The notes beneath the pieces are model-generated. The model was given only the letters and a program-made list of their open reading frames with translations. It ran no database searches and was not told the DNA's origin. This document shows positions 23,878 through 37,085 of a stretch of 64,000 nt of DNA, in pieces (within the stretch, counting starts at the first letter, position 1; each line of letters opens with the position of its first letter). The position numbers and the translations under genes were made by a program. Origin of the DNA: Epiperipatus broadwayi (Eukaryota > Onychophora > Udeonychophora > Euonychophora > Peripatidae); contig JAQFVV010012441.1 of the NCBI GenBank assembly GCA_028023455.1, forward strand, positions 1,671,911-1,735,910. Reading direction: 5' to 3'.

Positions 23878-24045
23878 TACATTCAAATATCAGCCTTTCA
23901 AGCTAATTGAGCACGCGCCTTTTGAGAGTGTTAAATAAATGAATACTTCCCTCTTCAATCCAAGGCGTGTGCTCAATTAGCTTGAAAGGCTGATATTTGA
24001 ATGTAATATAATTGTAAACACGGCGCTAGATCAAATAATTGCTTA
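23878..24045. mobile_element. Foldback element with 11-bp direct repeats
   Basis: Arms about 23878-23923 and 23964-24008 are near-perfect reverse complements (CAAATATCAGCCTTTC and inverse), with a one-sided tail to 24045. TTATGATTTAT flanks it at 23867-23877 and 24046-24056. An unpaired relative of the arm is at 16195. Confidence 0.65.
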
Positions 24046-24159
24046 TTATGATTTATGATATTTTATAAAATGTTCACATATACAATCTAGAATTGCACTG
24101 GATCTATCCCAATGCTACTAAGTCTATTTAGGATTATATATATATTTCTGAGAACATAA

Positions 24160-24740
24160 ATTCAGATGTTCAGAATGGGAGTAAAAAAGAAATTAAATAT
24201 ATATAGAAGAAAACAGAATATTGATTATAATTTAATTTACAATAATAGCAAAGAAAGTAGTTTGCTGTTTAAGGCTTGAACATGATTGTTAGCAACAAGA
24301 AAATATACACATAAATATTGATGATTTAGTCTGTAGGTTATGTAAAGAAAATAAGGAGAATATTAGGCATCTGCTAATTGAATGTAACTGCTTACAAACA
24401 GAAACGGTTTCAAATAATGAAATTGTTTTTTGATAATTTAATATTGAGAATAAATATAAACAAAGTGAATATACAGAAAGTGAGTTCTTGGTTTTTATGC
24501 TGGGTTTGAAAAAAAATAAGAAGGATCTAGATATAAAGGCCATAGAGTGTCAAAGATGATGTTCTAAAAATGTAATGGAGCAGAGTAGATAAGAATATGG
24601 GAATAACTTAGTGTGTGGAATGAAAAGGAAAGGTAAGGTGGTTAACAGGTTCTTCTGAGTACATTAGCTAAGAGATTTCTCACTTTGATAAAGAAGTACC
24701 CATATCAAATCACATCAATATCGCATCACCTATCATGAAA
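24160..24740 (+). pseudogene. LINE ORF2 C-terminus and 3' end
   Basis: Plus-strand reading from about 24299 gives DDLVCRLCKENKENIRHLL followed by IECNCLQTE, the CxxC...HxxxxC pattern that closes many LINE ORF2 proteins. Frameshifted continuation (FMLGLKKNKKDLDIKAIEC, about 24494-24550) fits the usual tail. The following 3' region (GGAAAGGTAAGG, then AACAGGTTC) recurs at 48655-48825, and both copies end in CACATCA/CATATC-like short repeats. It is 5'-truncated, as LINE copies usually are. Confidence 0.65.
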
Positions 24741-24866
24741 TGCTTATGTGGAAATAATTCAAGCTACTGAATCTTCTGCCACCCATCCAATTCAAAATGT
24801 TTTCAAAATCAAGTAAATGTAAACAAGAAATTTAATTTTTTCTTTTAATTTTTTAAATCAATATTC

Positions 24867-24962
24867 TTTCTTTTTAGAAGCATCAGTCGGGAAGCGAACC
24901 CTTGAATCCGGACAACTGCTTTTAAGGCGGCTGTTCTGATCATTCGACCACTAACGCCTAAC
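24867..24962 (-). mobile_element. tRNA-derived SINE, copy 2 (reverse)
   Basis: On the minus strand: GTTAGGCGTTAGTGGTCGAA..., A-box-like GTGGTCGAATG, B-box-like GGGTTCGCTTC, then an A-rich tail (the T run near 24867-24875). AAATCAATATTC at 24855-24866 and 24963-24974 is an exact 12-bp target duplication. Same family as 23727 and 47753. Confidence 0.8.
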
Positions 24963-25625
24963 AAATCAATATTCATTAGTTATGATTAATAAAATATATA
25001 AAAGTTTTTCTAATAAATTACATTTAATTTTGTTAAATTTATTTTTTTAATTAATAGTCTGAAATATCACTTTTCATTAAATTATGTTTATAAGTTTCAT
25101 AATTAATCTAACAAATATACATCTAATTTTGTTTATTTAACATTGTTTAAACTTAATTTTCTATATGATTATATATATATATTCCAAGCTTTTTGTATAT
25201 ATATTTAAAGCAGCAAGTACAGAAATACTGTTTAACCATTTTCCCTCTTTCGTGATTGAGTTCAAATCTGTAATATTTACTGAAATAAAAAAAAGTTAAA
25301 AAGCAATTCACTTTTATATAATCAATAGAATAAAAGAAATACGTGTTTATTATTAACTTCCACTGGGTAATTAAACAATCTTTAAATTTACACAGTTTTT
25401 AAAGGTTATATATTATATGTTTTGTTTATATATATAGTAGGTAAAACAGTGTTTAAATATTATGCAGTAGAGAAAGATTTTTCCAACAATCTTTACTAAT
25501 CGAAAAATGGATAAAACAATGCTAATTGCTTAATGTTAAGAATTTGAGTTAATTTCATATCCTTGCTTCTCCTATACTTAAGAATAGTTACATGTCGATT
25601 TATTATTCAATATTGTAAATATCTT

Positions 25626-25745
25626 ATGGTGCAGAGATAGCACATCCAGTTTCAAAGTCTATAATATGAGGTTCAAATCTGGTTCAAGTTAAATGCAGAT
25701 AATCATCTAACATGGATAAGTAAATGAATATTTAGCAACAAGGAT
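25626..25745 (+). mobile_element. Degenerate tRNA-derived SINE (probable)
   Basis: TGGTGCAGAGATAGC resembles an A box and GGTTCAAATCTGG a B box about 45 bp later. The flanks are diverged and no target duplication was found. Confidence 0.4.
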
Positions 25746-26289
25746 GGAAAATTTTTCAAATCCTCATTACTTGATAATCAGTATACCTACTAAAAATATA
25801 TTCTCCTTCACCATTTTTTGAGAGTTTATTAGTGAAGCCTTTCCTATGCAGAGAGCTGTTTTACTTTGTACTATTAGCAGATTATTTGGTTGGCTGTGAT
25901 CGATCTCCATGAACCCTAAACCTCATTAGAATATGAAAAAAACTTTAATATATTTATATATAAACATAGATATTGCTTAAAACATACAGGTAAAGAGATA
26001 AAACTACATATAAATAGGTCATAAGAAGATAAAGACCTTTCTAACTTTTTTATACAGCAAACAGTAGAGGAAAAAACGTCATTAATAAAACTTGTCAACT
26101 GCTATACATTGATAATTTACATTTTTTTTCTATTTCCCCCTAAGTAAGATTAATTAAATACCTTTGATTTTTACTTAAATCTTTTTAATCTACCTATGGA
26201 ATTTTTTTTTTTGTAGAAATGAATTTTTATAAGTTATATTTTTTGTCTTAATTAGATACAAGTAATGGTCCATATATGCTTAAAGTTTA

Positions 26290-26604
26290 TTCTTTAAATA
26301 TTTTGACTATGCCTAAATTAGGGCTTGAACTTATTAGGAGCCTGACTTTTAAATTGGCACCTTACTTGCATAAGTTCACTTTATATATCACAAAGAATAG
26401 CAAGTTTTTCCAGCAATATGCTGACTTAAAAATAAAGATTATAATAAGTTTAAGTCCTAATTTAAACAAAGTTGGTATGGTGGATGTATTTAAAAAATAA
26501 ACTCTAAGGATAGGTGGTCCACCCATGCTTTTAAAACATTTATTGATGGGATAATTCAGGTCTATTTTATAATGCATATATGAAGAGTTTACTTCCATAA
26601 TATT

Positions 26605-26640
<36 letters not shown>
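26290..26640 (+). repeat. Interspersed repeat ending in CA/TA run, copy 2
   Basis: Aligns with 13180-13520 throughout (CTAAATTAGGGCTTGAAC, AAATTGGCACCTTAC) and ends in an AC then AT dinucleotide run at about 26606-26640. The short frames on both strands have no recognised domain. Confidence 0.65.
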
Positions 26641-26689
26641 TGTTGATTATTGCATATATACAAACTAATAAGTTTCAGTTTTACAGGCT

Positions 26690-26960
26690 GTTGAAAATGA
26701 GAAACTTTCTCTTCCCTGTGATATACAAGCTGAACTTGTGCAAATAATATACTGATATAAAAATCATGTTTATAATAAGTTTAATCTCTAATTTAGGCAT
26801 GCTCAATAATTGTTTGATTTTTAAAAAAAATAAGTTATAAGCAGTAGATCAAACGTTTTTAAAACTTCTATTGAAAGGAGAGTCCATGTCAATTTTGTAG
26901 CATATGTGTGAAAAATAGTCTTCTTTTACAATACTACACTCACATATATTTAAGCTTAAA
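26690..26960 (+). repeat. Interspersed repeat, diverged copy 3
   Basis: Shows the same order of landmarks as 26390-26640 (AATATACTGAT, TATAATAAGTTTAA, then CAATACTACACTCACATATAT at the right edge), but is more diverged and directly downstream of copy 2. Confidence 0.5.
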
Positions 26961-27593
26961 ATAAACTTATGATTTTACATTCTATTAATTATTCTAAATA
27001 GTGTTCTAGGATTAATCATTAACTAAATATTTAACCATTCCTAGAAAGAACTTTCAATGCTGATTTTTCTCCTTGAATAAGAAAACACCAAGAAACCAAT
27101 GTTCCAAAGGTACTACATAATTTACACTCAGAGCCTTCTCCAATAAAGTTAATTTGGATTAAAAAAACACTGGCCAACTATTACCTCCTTCCTGTTTTCT
27201 ATATGTATGTAACCTTATTATCTCCTTTAATTACAAGGTAAACATATATATGTGGAGTAAGTCAGAAAAGTAAATGTAATTTTTTTTATCAATAATAAAG
27301 TTCTTTTGAAATTAAAAAGCTGACTACTTTTTTACTGATTCATTATAGAGAGCTATTGGCCAGACTTTTGTACTCTAATGGGCTATTTAAAAGCAATTTT
27401 ATTTTTTGGCATATAAATATGAAAATTACATGCTAAAAGATCAAGCTTGATATCACTAAAATCATCACTGTTGTCAAGGCAACATTTATGAATAGAAGCT
27501 TACCTTGATAACATATTGAAAATTTCTGGTGTTGATAAGTTTGGGATATTATGTGATTTATATCTGTAAATCATCAACTTTTACATGAAGTCA

Positions 27594-27595
<2 letters not shown>

Positions 27596-27635
<40 letters not shown>

Positions 27636-27639
27636 AATG

Positions 27640-27682
<43 letters not shown>
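27596..27682. repeat. TA dinucleotide microsatellite
   Basis: Two long TA runs are separated by a short TTTATATAAATGATTTTA spacer. The tract can fold on itself and is likely length-polymorphic. Confidence 0.9.
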
Positions 27683-27685
<3 letters not shown>

Positions 27686-27875
27686 AATCACAATATCAAA
27701 TGAAATCCCTTCATCATCAGAAGATAGGAGCAATTTTTCTATAACTTGAAAATAACTTGAGTTGAATATATCACAATCACTATTTCAAGAATTCAATTGT
27801 ATACTTATATATCATACCATTTCCAATTTTATTATACCATTCAACAATACTATTTTTCATCAAAACTTTATTCTT

Positions 27876-27907
27876 AAAAGTTTGGACTGTCCTGCAGTCA
27901 TCATCAG
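27876..27907 (-). ncRNA. Hammerhead-like motif, family F1, copy 2
   Basis: On the minus strand, CTGATGA (27907-27901) is followed by the TGACTG/CAGTC stem with loop CAGGA, then CAAAC where GAAAC is expected. Core G12 is lost (C here), and stem I is weak. Confidence 0.3.
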
Positions 27908-27964
27908 ATCTTCAATATCCAAATATATACATTTCAATACTATTTTTCATCAAAACTTTATTTT

Positions 27965-27996
27965 GACAGTTTCCATTGTCCTGCAGTCATCATCAG
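27965..27996 (-). ncRNA. Hammerhead-like motif, family F1, copy 3
   Basis: On the minus strand, CTGATGA (27996-27990) and GAAAC (27973-27969) are both present, but the second strand of stem II has changed (CAATG instead of CAGTC), breaking two pairs. It supports G as the ancestral base before AAAC in this family. Confidence 0.35.
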
Positions 27997-28087
27997 AGCT
28001 ACAATATCCAAATATATGATCATATAATTAATACAAATTAATATATTTTGTATTAATTATATAATTATATATTTGGATATTGTAGCT

Positions 28088-28114
28088 CTGATGATGACCA
28101 CAGGACAGTCAAAA
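28088..28114 (+). ncRNA. Hammerhead-like motif, family F1, copy 4
   Basis: CTGATGA (28088-28094) is followed by TGACCACAGGACAGTC and AAAAG. Stem II and the GAAAC box are both altered. With the copy at 27965-27996 it forms the two arms of a small palindrome centred near 28045. Confidence 0.25.
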
Positions 28115-29703
28115 GTGCAAGAATAATGTTCTGATAAAAAAATAGTATTGTTGAAATGTATAAAAAAGTTTGAAATGCTATGATATATAAATATAGAAAT
28201 CGGGACATAAGAAAAGGAAGAAGAAGAAGAAAATTATATGTTTATAGTTTTATATAAATGTCAAATTTCAAAATAAAAAAATTTAATTTACTTTCTGAAA
28301 TAGTTTCTTCACAGTGAATAGCCATATACCCATTTTACATTTTTTCTATATCATTGTTTACACAAGTTGTTGTTGATTCAAAGTTTTTTTCTCAAGATTC
28401 CAAGTTTTTTCCTTAATGAGATTGGCACTTGTATGAAAATAAAGAAAAATCCATTTGCCTTTTTGACAATACTCTTGGATTAAAATTTATATTAGCAAAA
28501 TTAATCATTTCTTTTTCAGTTTAATTATGAAAAAATTTAAAAATACAATTTTAATTTTGTGATTATAGAGCATTTTGTTTAAATTTAAATTCTAAAAAAT
28601 CTTTATTAGAATTTATAATAATTAATATTTTAAATATTAGCAAATATATTTTAAAATGAAATAATTAAACAAAATTTTCCCACAGTCAATGGTTTAAAAG
28701 CACTCTAACTGTTGAATAAGTGATCAAGAATATAATGAATCCACCTATTATTGGTAGCTCTAATATCTATAAGCATGCCTTTGTCAATATTGTTGGTAAT
28801 TCACAGTGAAATTACTTCATCAACCAGATGAAATATGACACTTATGAGGTATTAAACTCCTAATAAATTATACAAGGCATCTCACTTTTAACACCTTGAT
28901 TGTAATAATTAAACACAATTTAATATGTAAACTTTAGATTAAAGATAGCTCAATGTATATGTAAACAAAGGGAATAACCCCCCCCCAGGCTATGCATTAA
29001 AAACACTCTAAATGTTGAACAAATGATCTAGAATGAACCCACCCATTCTTGGAAGATCTGATGTTTATAAACATATCTTTGTCACATTGTTGGATATTCA
29101 GAGTAAAATTAATTTATCAACCAGATGGAATATGGCATTAAAGAGTTATTAAACTCATAATTAATTATACAAGACTAGAGACAGTGGATACAGATGCTCA
29201 TAATTATAAGAGCTACCAAGAATAGGTGGATTCATTATATTCTTGATTATTTGTTCAACATTTAGGGTGCTTATAATTCATATCCTGAGAGAGGATGATT
29301 TATTCCTTTTGTTAACATATTAATTTAAAATGTATTTATTAAATGTTCTTTAATTATTACAATCAAGGTGTTAAAAGTGAAATGCTGTCATCAGCCTAGT
29401 ATAATTAATTATGAGTTTAATAATTCTTAAGTATCATATTCCATCTGGTTGATAAATTAAGTTCACTCTGAATTACCAACAATGTTTAGAAAGGTAGGCT
29501 TATAAACATCAGAACTACTAAGAATATATGGACTCTATTCTATTCAACATTTAGAGTGCTTTCATTGAGATATGATTAATTTAATGTTTACATATTAAAT
29601 GAAATAATTTTAAAATTTATTTTATTTTTATGTTTTAATGAGAAATTAAAAACTACCCATGTTTGTGCCTTCAATTTAATTTATAGTAAAACATTAATAA
29701 ATA

Positions 29704-32700
29704 TAAAAATTGAAAATCGTTAGAATAAGCAGAAACATAATTATAATGCAAATGTAAGATTTAAATTTTAAAATAATATCTTACTTTATATCAGTGTAGA
29801 AGAGATGAGGTTGAACAAAATGAAACAGTAACACACCACTGATTAGTATTTGGAACCAATAGTAAAAAGATTAATATGAAAAAACCATTTATGAATGAGT
29901 TTTCTATTTAAGGCTAATAGTAGTAAGTCAATATATATTTAAATATATTTAATATTATTGTTTGTCTAAAAGTTTGTGAGGATGGAATTTTAGTTATGAT
30001 ACTATTTCGATTATCTTAAATATTTTAGAACAACCCTTATTTTAACTTTTCAATTATATTTATTACTAACAGCACAGAAATTAGTATATAAGATGTTTCT
30101 AGTCGTGTTCTTTTTTTTCAAATGTTTCTGGTCTAACCATTGACAGTACTAGCATGGGAATTAAGCCAAAGATCTTTAGATATGAATATTGAATTTGAAT
30201 GATACTCAAATCAAAAACAATTCTTTATAACATGAATTTCATGCATCTGGTGAATTAATATATTTTTTATAATCCAAGTTTAAATTGTTTTTATGATAAC
30301 ATGTAACTAACATAATGTTACAGTTCAATTGAACTTGGAATATTCTTTTGTAATTTAGGTATCAACATCCTAATTATTAATATTGATAAGTATTCCTCAA
30401 CTAGGTTGTAAAATATTATTATTATATACATACATTAATCTATGTGTGAGATTTGAGGTATCTTTTACTCTGCATAGATATCTCTTTCATTTGGGTGTAC
30501 TAATGATATCAATTCAAACAAAATGTTGAAAAAATATTATAATAGATAATCATAATTAGAATTGCATTAATATCATAAAGAATAACAATTTAACATAAAA
30601 TTACAATGCAGATCAAAATTGTTTTAAACTACGTGTTTTATTTTACATGCATAACCAAATAATTCATCATCATGAGAATTTTATCAATTAACTTAGATAT
30701 TCCGTGGATACAGTTGCGTTTTATTTGCTAGTACATAGGTGCAGGTATGTAATACTTTGTTAGATACTACACAATTTTATTAAAATACAACAATTTTGGG
30801 AATGTTTATAAGCTCATGTGGTTTTTATTAACTACATCTATGGCATAATGATGACCTTTAGCATTTGGTATGACTTGATTCAGTTATAGTGCTTTGTTAG
30901 ATACTGCATGACTCTAACATTGAAAAAATTATTAAACACTACATGTGAAAATCTTATAGTGATGATATCTTTTGATCTCTTAACTTATCTGGAAATATTT
31001 ATGTGTAGGTCTTTGTAAATTGGAATAATAATGTGATTCTGAAATTTGAGAACTTTTATAAATTTTGAAACTTTAATGATGATGAGTCTATTTGACTTTT
31101 GTTTGTATAAATACCAATATTAATAATCAAATATTTCATTGTTTCTTCAATGATAGTCTGAATTAAATGTTATTAATCATGCATACATGCATATATCATG
31201 CACAGATAAAGTCATTAACAATCCAACATCAAATTTACTAGGAATGCAATTTACAATTAAAAATCCTATGAAACCAAAAATAATTGTGCTTTTTTTTGAA
31301 TAAAATATTTGACTAGTATAATATAGAGTTATTTATTATATGCATATTTATAATCATATAGGTTTTAATATTAAATTAATATATCAAGTACTATTTGGTC
31401 TTCTTGGGATTTCTTTAATTAACTCCATATAAATATTTTATCCTATAAAAACATAGCATTTCTTCATATAAAATATTATTTCATTCTCTTGGAATATATG
31501 CTTGGAGTGGTTTCATTAATTCATAAGCAAATATACATGGTAAACATGAGCTTGATAATTGAAGTAACTTTTATTAAGAGTAGAAAAGATTTCTTATGCA
31601 CACTCACATACGTTCTAATACATGTTATTTTAATATATTTTGCTTTAAATCTGAATTCGTTGAATTTTAACGAATTCCTAAATGATCAATAAAATTATTT
31701 GTATGTTTAAAAATATATTTAAATTTTGCGGGATGAAATATTTTGTCAATAACAATATTTGACACCTGGGAATATAATTAAGGTGTAGATTTGGAGTAGA
31801 AAAAATAAATTAATTAATTATAATATTCCATAATTTATATGTTTATATCTGAAGAATTTACTTTTGAAAGTTATATTAAAGTGAATATTTAAATAAAACA
31901 AGTATTTTTTTTAAAATTTGGCTTGTAATTTTCAAGTTTATTTCCATATTTCAAAACTTTTCGCAGTAAAAGAAATATTATTTAAATGGGCATTCTGAGT
32001 AATTCTTTATATCAAAAATAAATATATTACCAATATATGATTAAATACTTTTAGAGATGAGATATTTCTATTATGAAATTAGTAATAATAAGATGTTAAG
32101 AAATCAATATTGAAATATGAGTTATTTTTTAATAGTTTTCAAAATCTAAATTCTATTACCTCATAATTCCTTGAATATGGTCAACAACTAATTTTACTGA
32201 TGGAAATAGAAACTGAGCTTATAAATTGGAATGTGCACATATATGACAATTTAAGTTTGATGGTATCTCTAAATTTGGATCATATGTTGAGAATTTACTA
32301 AAGAAATAAAAAAAAATCTTTTTAAAAACAGAAGAAAGACAACACCACTTATAATATTTATCTGATTTACAACTAACCATCATAATAATTTCTAAGACAT
32401 GTGAATATTCACAATTTTAATGGCTTCCATTTTGTTTTCATGAGGCTTCAGAGTATGGAAACACAGGTTTAAACTAAAAAATTGGAATATTGATAATAAT
32501 TTCATAGAGAAATTTGTATGAAATAATTATTCAGACATTATATGGCTTTATTTAAATAATATTTTTAAAATTATCTTTTTTCATATAATGTTTCACTTTA
32601 CATAAGTCTTTATGATAAGAATGATGAAGAAAAATGAAACAAAAACAATGGGCTTCATTTTCTTCATAGACATTTTGTGGCAAGTTACAAGCTACATTAA

Positions 32701-34860
32701 TCTGCAATGACTACAGTGTGATGTGAAAATGGTTTAAGTGATAGCTCACACAACTATTGAGAAAAATATTTGTTTATATAAATATTTCAAATTTGAATTT
32801 TTTCATAAGCATTATTTACTATATATATTAAAATGTTTGTATAAAAAAAATTTAAAATATAGCTGCAAAATTGCAAAAATGAAATAAAATTATTTTTGCT
32901 TAACTAGATTCAATTGATTGTTTTTTTATAATGATTAATATAATGAAATAAATTTGCTTTTTATTATTGTTGCCATTAGTTACAACAAATTTTTTAATAT
33001 TCATTTTAAAAAATAGCAAAAAAGTGGTTATTTGAGAAAGGTAAATTTTTTACAACCATTTAGATTTTAAGTAGTATCAGATCCCAGTAAATCAGTAAAG
33101 GTAGCATAAAATTTGAAATACATGAGCTAAAGTTAAATTAATTTGATTTTTTCAAAATAAAGACATACTTAGAAATTACTGTTCAGTGTAAAAATAATGT
33201 GAAATTAAAGTATTTGAGAATTGATAACAGTATAATATACTGATTGTGGCCATTGAGTTATAAAGAATATCAGCCCATAAAAATAGGATGATTTTGTAAA
33301 ATTTGTTTCTGCAACTAATCATAAAATTCATTAATAAATGTTAATTTCCTCATATCAATAAAAATAATCAACATTTTTATGTTATATATAATAATTTTAG
33401 AATATCATCATTCTTTTGGAATCTGAACATAAATACATGTTGTGCCAATTTTATTTTTAGCTATTTTGTTTATTTGAATAATAGCTTTTTTATTGTCTTA
33501 TGACTACTACCAAAATTAAAATATTTTCAAAAAAAAAAGTACTCAAAAATGTACTTGATCTGGTCACTTTAATTTTAAGATACAAATATTATATTAATGT
33601 GCTATAAATTTGTACAAACAAATAAACACATGCACACACATGCACATTTGTTTTTTTATCAAAAATTATTCAATTTCAAAGCAAAACTTATAATTTTAAT
33701 ATTAAGTAGATTATTTTAATATTAAATAATCTAAATCTATTTTGGCTTTTTTTCTATCTCACTCCTTAAAATTCTTATTTATATATATATTGTAACAGTA
33801 ACATTGGTCAATAGAAGCAGAAATGTTACACATTGGTGAGCATGTTCTCAGAGCTATGGGAGAGAATTGATTCTATGGATTGTGGTTGTGTATATTTTAT
33901 CAGCAAGTGTTACATATAAGATAAAAGTATTATAGTGATATATTAACTCAATATAATTAATTCATGTGTTTTATCAAATAGCAAAATATTTTTTCCTATT
34001 CTTTGTTAGTGAATGCATGAAACAACAATAAGTTTGTAAATAATGGAACAATTTATTAATGACAAAATAAAATAATAAATCAATAAATAGATAATAAAAT
34101 AAATCAGTAGAGACTTCTTTGGGAGATTTTCTTTTTTGAATACTTTTCAAGTCAGAAATTATAACAAAAATTCAAATGTTCTATCTCTTTATAACTTTAC
34201 GTGATAACTTCTTTTATATATATATAAAGATTACTATTTATAGCTAGATAGCTTTTCTGGAAATAGTTTCATTTACTTTATTATTAGGAATTACAATACA
34301 GTTTGTGCTATAAATAATTCAAGTTCAAATATTATATTCTTATTGTCTCTTCATGAATAAATAATTATTGTCCTTTTTAACAAGTTCCAAAAAAGTTTGC
34401 ATTTTTTGATTTTTTTTAAACATTCAATATTCATTTCATTTATTTTTCCAGTTTATTCACAGAGAAAAAAAAAACAATATCAAAGAATTAAAAGTTCAGG
34501 CTTTAGAATATTTTTACAGTTGCTTTGAAAGTTTTTTTTCTTCTTTTAAATATTTTTCTTCCTTTCAGTATCATTGAATAAAAACATTAAAGACAATTAT
34601 ACAATGTGTTATTGGCAATTCATTTATAGAGTTTAAATTACAAGAGCAGATTTTTTTATTAATTGATGAGAAATATAGATTGGGAATTGCACTAGGTTAA
34701 GAACCAATGAGCTATTTACTTCATCTTCCATACAAATCTGAGTACAAAGACTATTTCCATTACTTTAAGTAAATCAAAATAATAATTAGAAATTTTCACT
34801 TCTTGTGTATATTTTTCCTTTTACTTGATTAAGTCAAAAATAATAATATCTAAACAGCAT
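29704..34860. other. AT-rich intergenic DNA, no gene seen
   Basis: No open frame with a recognisable motif, no tRNA and no clear foldback was found. A 67-codon frame at 31489-31692 has no family signature. The sequence looks like old, fully decayed DNA. Confidence 0.6.
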
Positions 34861-34869
34861 TAAACTGTT

Positions 34870-35035
34870 GCACATGTGCTTTGGATTTTAAATATAAAAT
34901 GAATGAATACTAACACTTCAACCACATGATAAAGTCTTTGGAAAAGATAGAATGGCCATCTATCTTTTCGAACCCAAATGCTTTTGTATGGGGGAATCTT
35001 AAGTGTTTGAAAGTGAAAGCGTGAAGTCAAAATAA
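34870..35035 (+). repeat. Short interspersed repeat, relative of 16195-16380
   Basis: Shares AACCCAAATGCTT, GGGAATCTTAAGTG and GAAAGTGAAAGCGTGA-type words with 16300-16375. A nearby small hairpin (AAAGATAGAATGGCCATCTATCTTT) is also visible. It is followed at 35042 by a run of 10 G. Confidence 0.5.
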
Positions 35036-35549
35036 AAAATTGGGGGGGGGGGATCTCTCATTTTAATATTTTTCATCTTCATTTGCATATTAATGCTTTT
35101 CTTGTATTTGTAAATCTTTTTGGGGTTATCTTCATAATAAATTTAAAGTAACTTGTTTTTAAGGAAGGGTAACTTAACTAAATGAATATATCACATTATT
35201 TTGCAAAAGTATAATGATGTAACTTTAGCATTGCCAATATTACTGTTACAATATACAGACATGAATTTTTTGGATTACCTGTCTCTAGATTGATATTTCT
35301 ATTGCTATCTTACTTTAAACTAATGTGGTACAATAAAATGATAATTTCAGTATATTTTATTAATATAAGATATAAACAATGATATAACATATCTAAATCA
35401 AACTAGCTCCTCTACAAAAGTAATCCAATGATATTTAATTTAATATATATTAAATTAAAAATTTACAAAAATACAACTGTAGAGAGCTTGAAAGTCTGGA
35501 TTCAAATCATGTTTAATAGTAAATTATGATTTTATTTCTTCGTATTTGC

Positions 35550-35690
35550 CTTTGACAGAATAGTTCAGTTGGTTAGAGTGTTGCCTTATATTCAAGACCC
35601 TAAAGGTCTAAGTTCAAATCCTATGCTAATATTGTCACTGGTCAGACCAGCAACATCTGAAGAAAGGTGGAGAATAATACTACTCAAAAT
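35550..35690 (+). mobile_element. tRNA-derived SINE of a second family
   Basis: The A-box-like stretch AGTTCAGTTGGTTAGAGTG (35562-35580) and the B-box-like AAGTTCAAATCC (35610-35621) are about 45 bp apart, as in a tRNA. The body after it (CACTGGTCAGACCAGCAACA) holds a small hairpin. Acceptor-stem pairing is absent, so it is not a functional tRNA gene. Confidence 0.6.
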
Positions 35691-36836
35691 ATTATGTAAT
35701 TATTAACCTGTGATGTCTATTTGTGTATCAAGAATAACATGTTGATTGTATTTGAAAAGTTTAAATAAAGTTTAAAATTTCTAGACATTCCACATTTAAT
35801 GGTAGATGATGAAAATAGTCCAACTTATTATCACATATAAAAAAAAATTTCTTTATTTAATGTATTTTTTTTTTACGCTCATAAATATTAATAAACATTA
35901 TAAAGTTATCTGAAAAGACTTAGCCAAGATAATGAATCTCTAGAGATTTTAATTAAATCTGGTTGTAATCATAGATTGAGCAGTCATTAAATATGTATTT
36001 CATAGTTGCTTTTGCACACATTGCCATTTAAGTCAGTGGTTTAAATTTCCATTTCTAAATCAAATATGTCTGTTGACAAGATTCCAGTAATGTCTAGTAA
36101 TACTAAATCCTACTAGATCTAGAATCAACAAATTTACTCTTGGATCTGAAAAATAAATTTGGGGCTTCACAGGAAGTCTATTTCTTGCGCCATAATTTTT
36201 TGACTATTCGAAGAGTTTTTTGTGAATTACGGAGACGAATAGAAAATTATTTTAGATGTGTAAAACTGAAATTATTATTAAGTGTTATTTTTAAATTTTT
36301 ATACACTTTCTGAAGAATAATAAACTTCTGATATCTGGTGGAGAAGTAGATAAAAAGCACAGACAGTGAACTTAAGAATGCCAGTAATATTTTTATAATA
36401 ATATTTGATTTAATATTCAAAAGTTTGACATGAGCTATTTTTTTCCAAACCGAAATGCAGTATTTAACAGTTACTATCGATGAAATTATTTTTGGAATAT
36501 TTGTATCCCAATCTCAAGTAGTGACAACCAGATTTCTAAAAGGTTGGTTATTCATGATTTTTATATACCACTGCATTTCAAGTAAAATTATTTAATAGTC
36601 ACCTTAATAATAAATTTATGAAGAGATATTAACTCCAGCCACTGTGGACAACAAATTTTTACTGCAGCTGCCATGCTGTACACACACACACACACACAAA
36701 TGAATTTAAAAACAATTATCTTCTATCATTGCCTTGAAGCACTTTTAACAATCTACTAAAATGTAACCCTGCTTGAGGTCAAAGTGTAAAAATTTAGCAT
36801 TATACAGTAGTTAATTATTATAAAATAGTACCCTGC

Positions 36837-37085
36837 TCAGTATGGGATAGTTTGTAGAGCCTCATTGCAAGGTTGCAGGATCGGTTTTGGCCCTTGCAGG
36901 TCTGGCGCTCGAACTTATAAACTTCAGAGTAATAAGCCATTTGCCTTTATTTTGCCATATAAGATTTGACGCAGGTGGCAGAGCATCCGACTTGGGATCG
37001 TAGGTCCCAGGATCAATTATGGTGTTCGCAGTTCTGGAACTTCTTATGAACTCCCGAGCAATGACATCATTAGCAGTATATATTA
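36837..37085 (+). mobile_element. Two tandem tRNA-derived SINE units (third family)
   Basis: The second unit reads GCAGGTGGCAGAGCATCCG...GGTCCCAGGATCAATT (36971-37018), a tRNA-like A box and B box. Its body (TTCGCAGTTCTGGAACTTC, then ATGAACTCCCGAGCAATGAC) is matched by the body of the first unit at 36888-36942. A minus-strand 83-codon frame across it is just the SINE sequence. The higher CpG content than its surroundings suggests a relatively recent insertion. Confidence 0.55.

Larger units (their letters stand above)
27716..29703 (+). repeat. Long interspersed repeat, copy B
   Basis: Parallel to copy A (7730-10095) without its two F2 foldback insertions, so it gives the pre-insertion sequence at about 28500 and about 29345. 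It contains extra short units of the TTGGATATTGTAG hairpin at 27840-28110. A C run near 28979-28986 is unusual for this A/T-rich DNA. No coding potential was seen. Confidence 0.75.

Noticed and set aside
27596-27682. Replication origin or telomere-like TA tract
   Set aside because: It is a plain TA microsatellite; no other signal supports an origin.
35562-35625. Functional tRNA gene
   Set aside because: The A and B boxes are tRNA-like but the acceptor stem does not pair and an unrelated SINE body follows.
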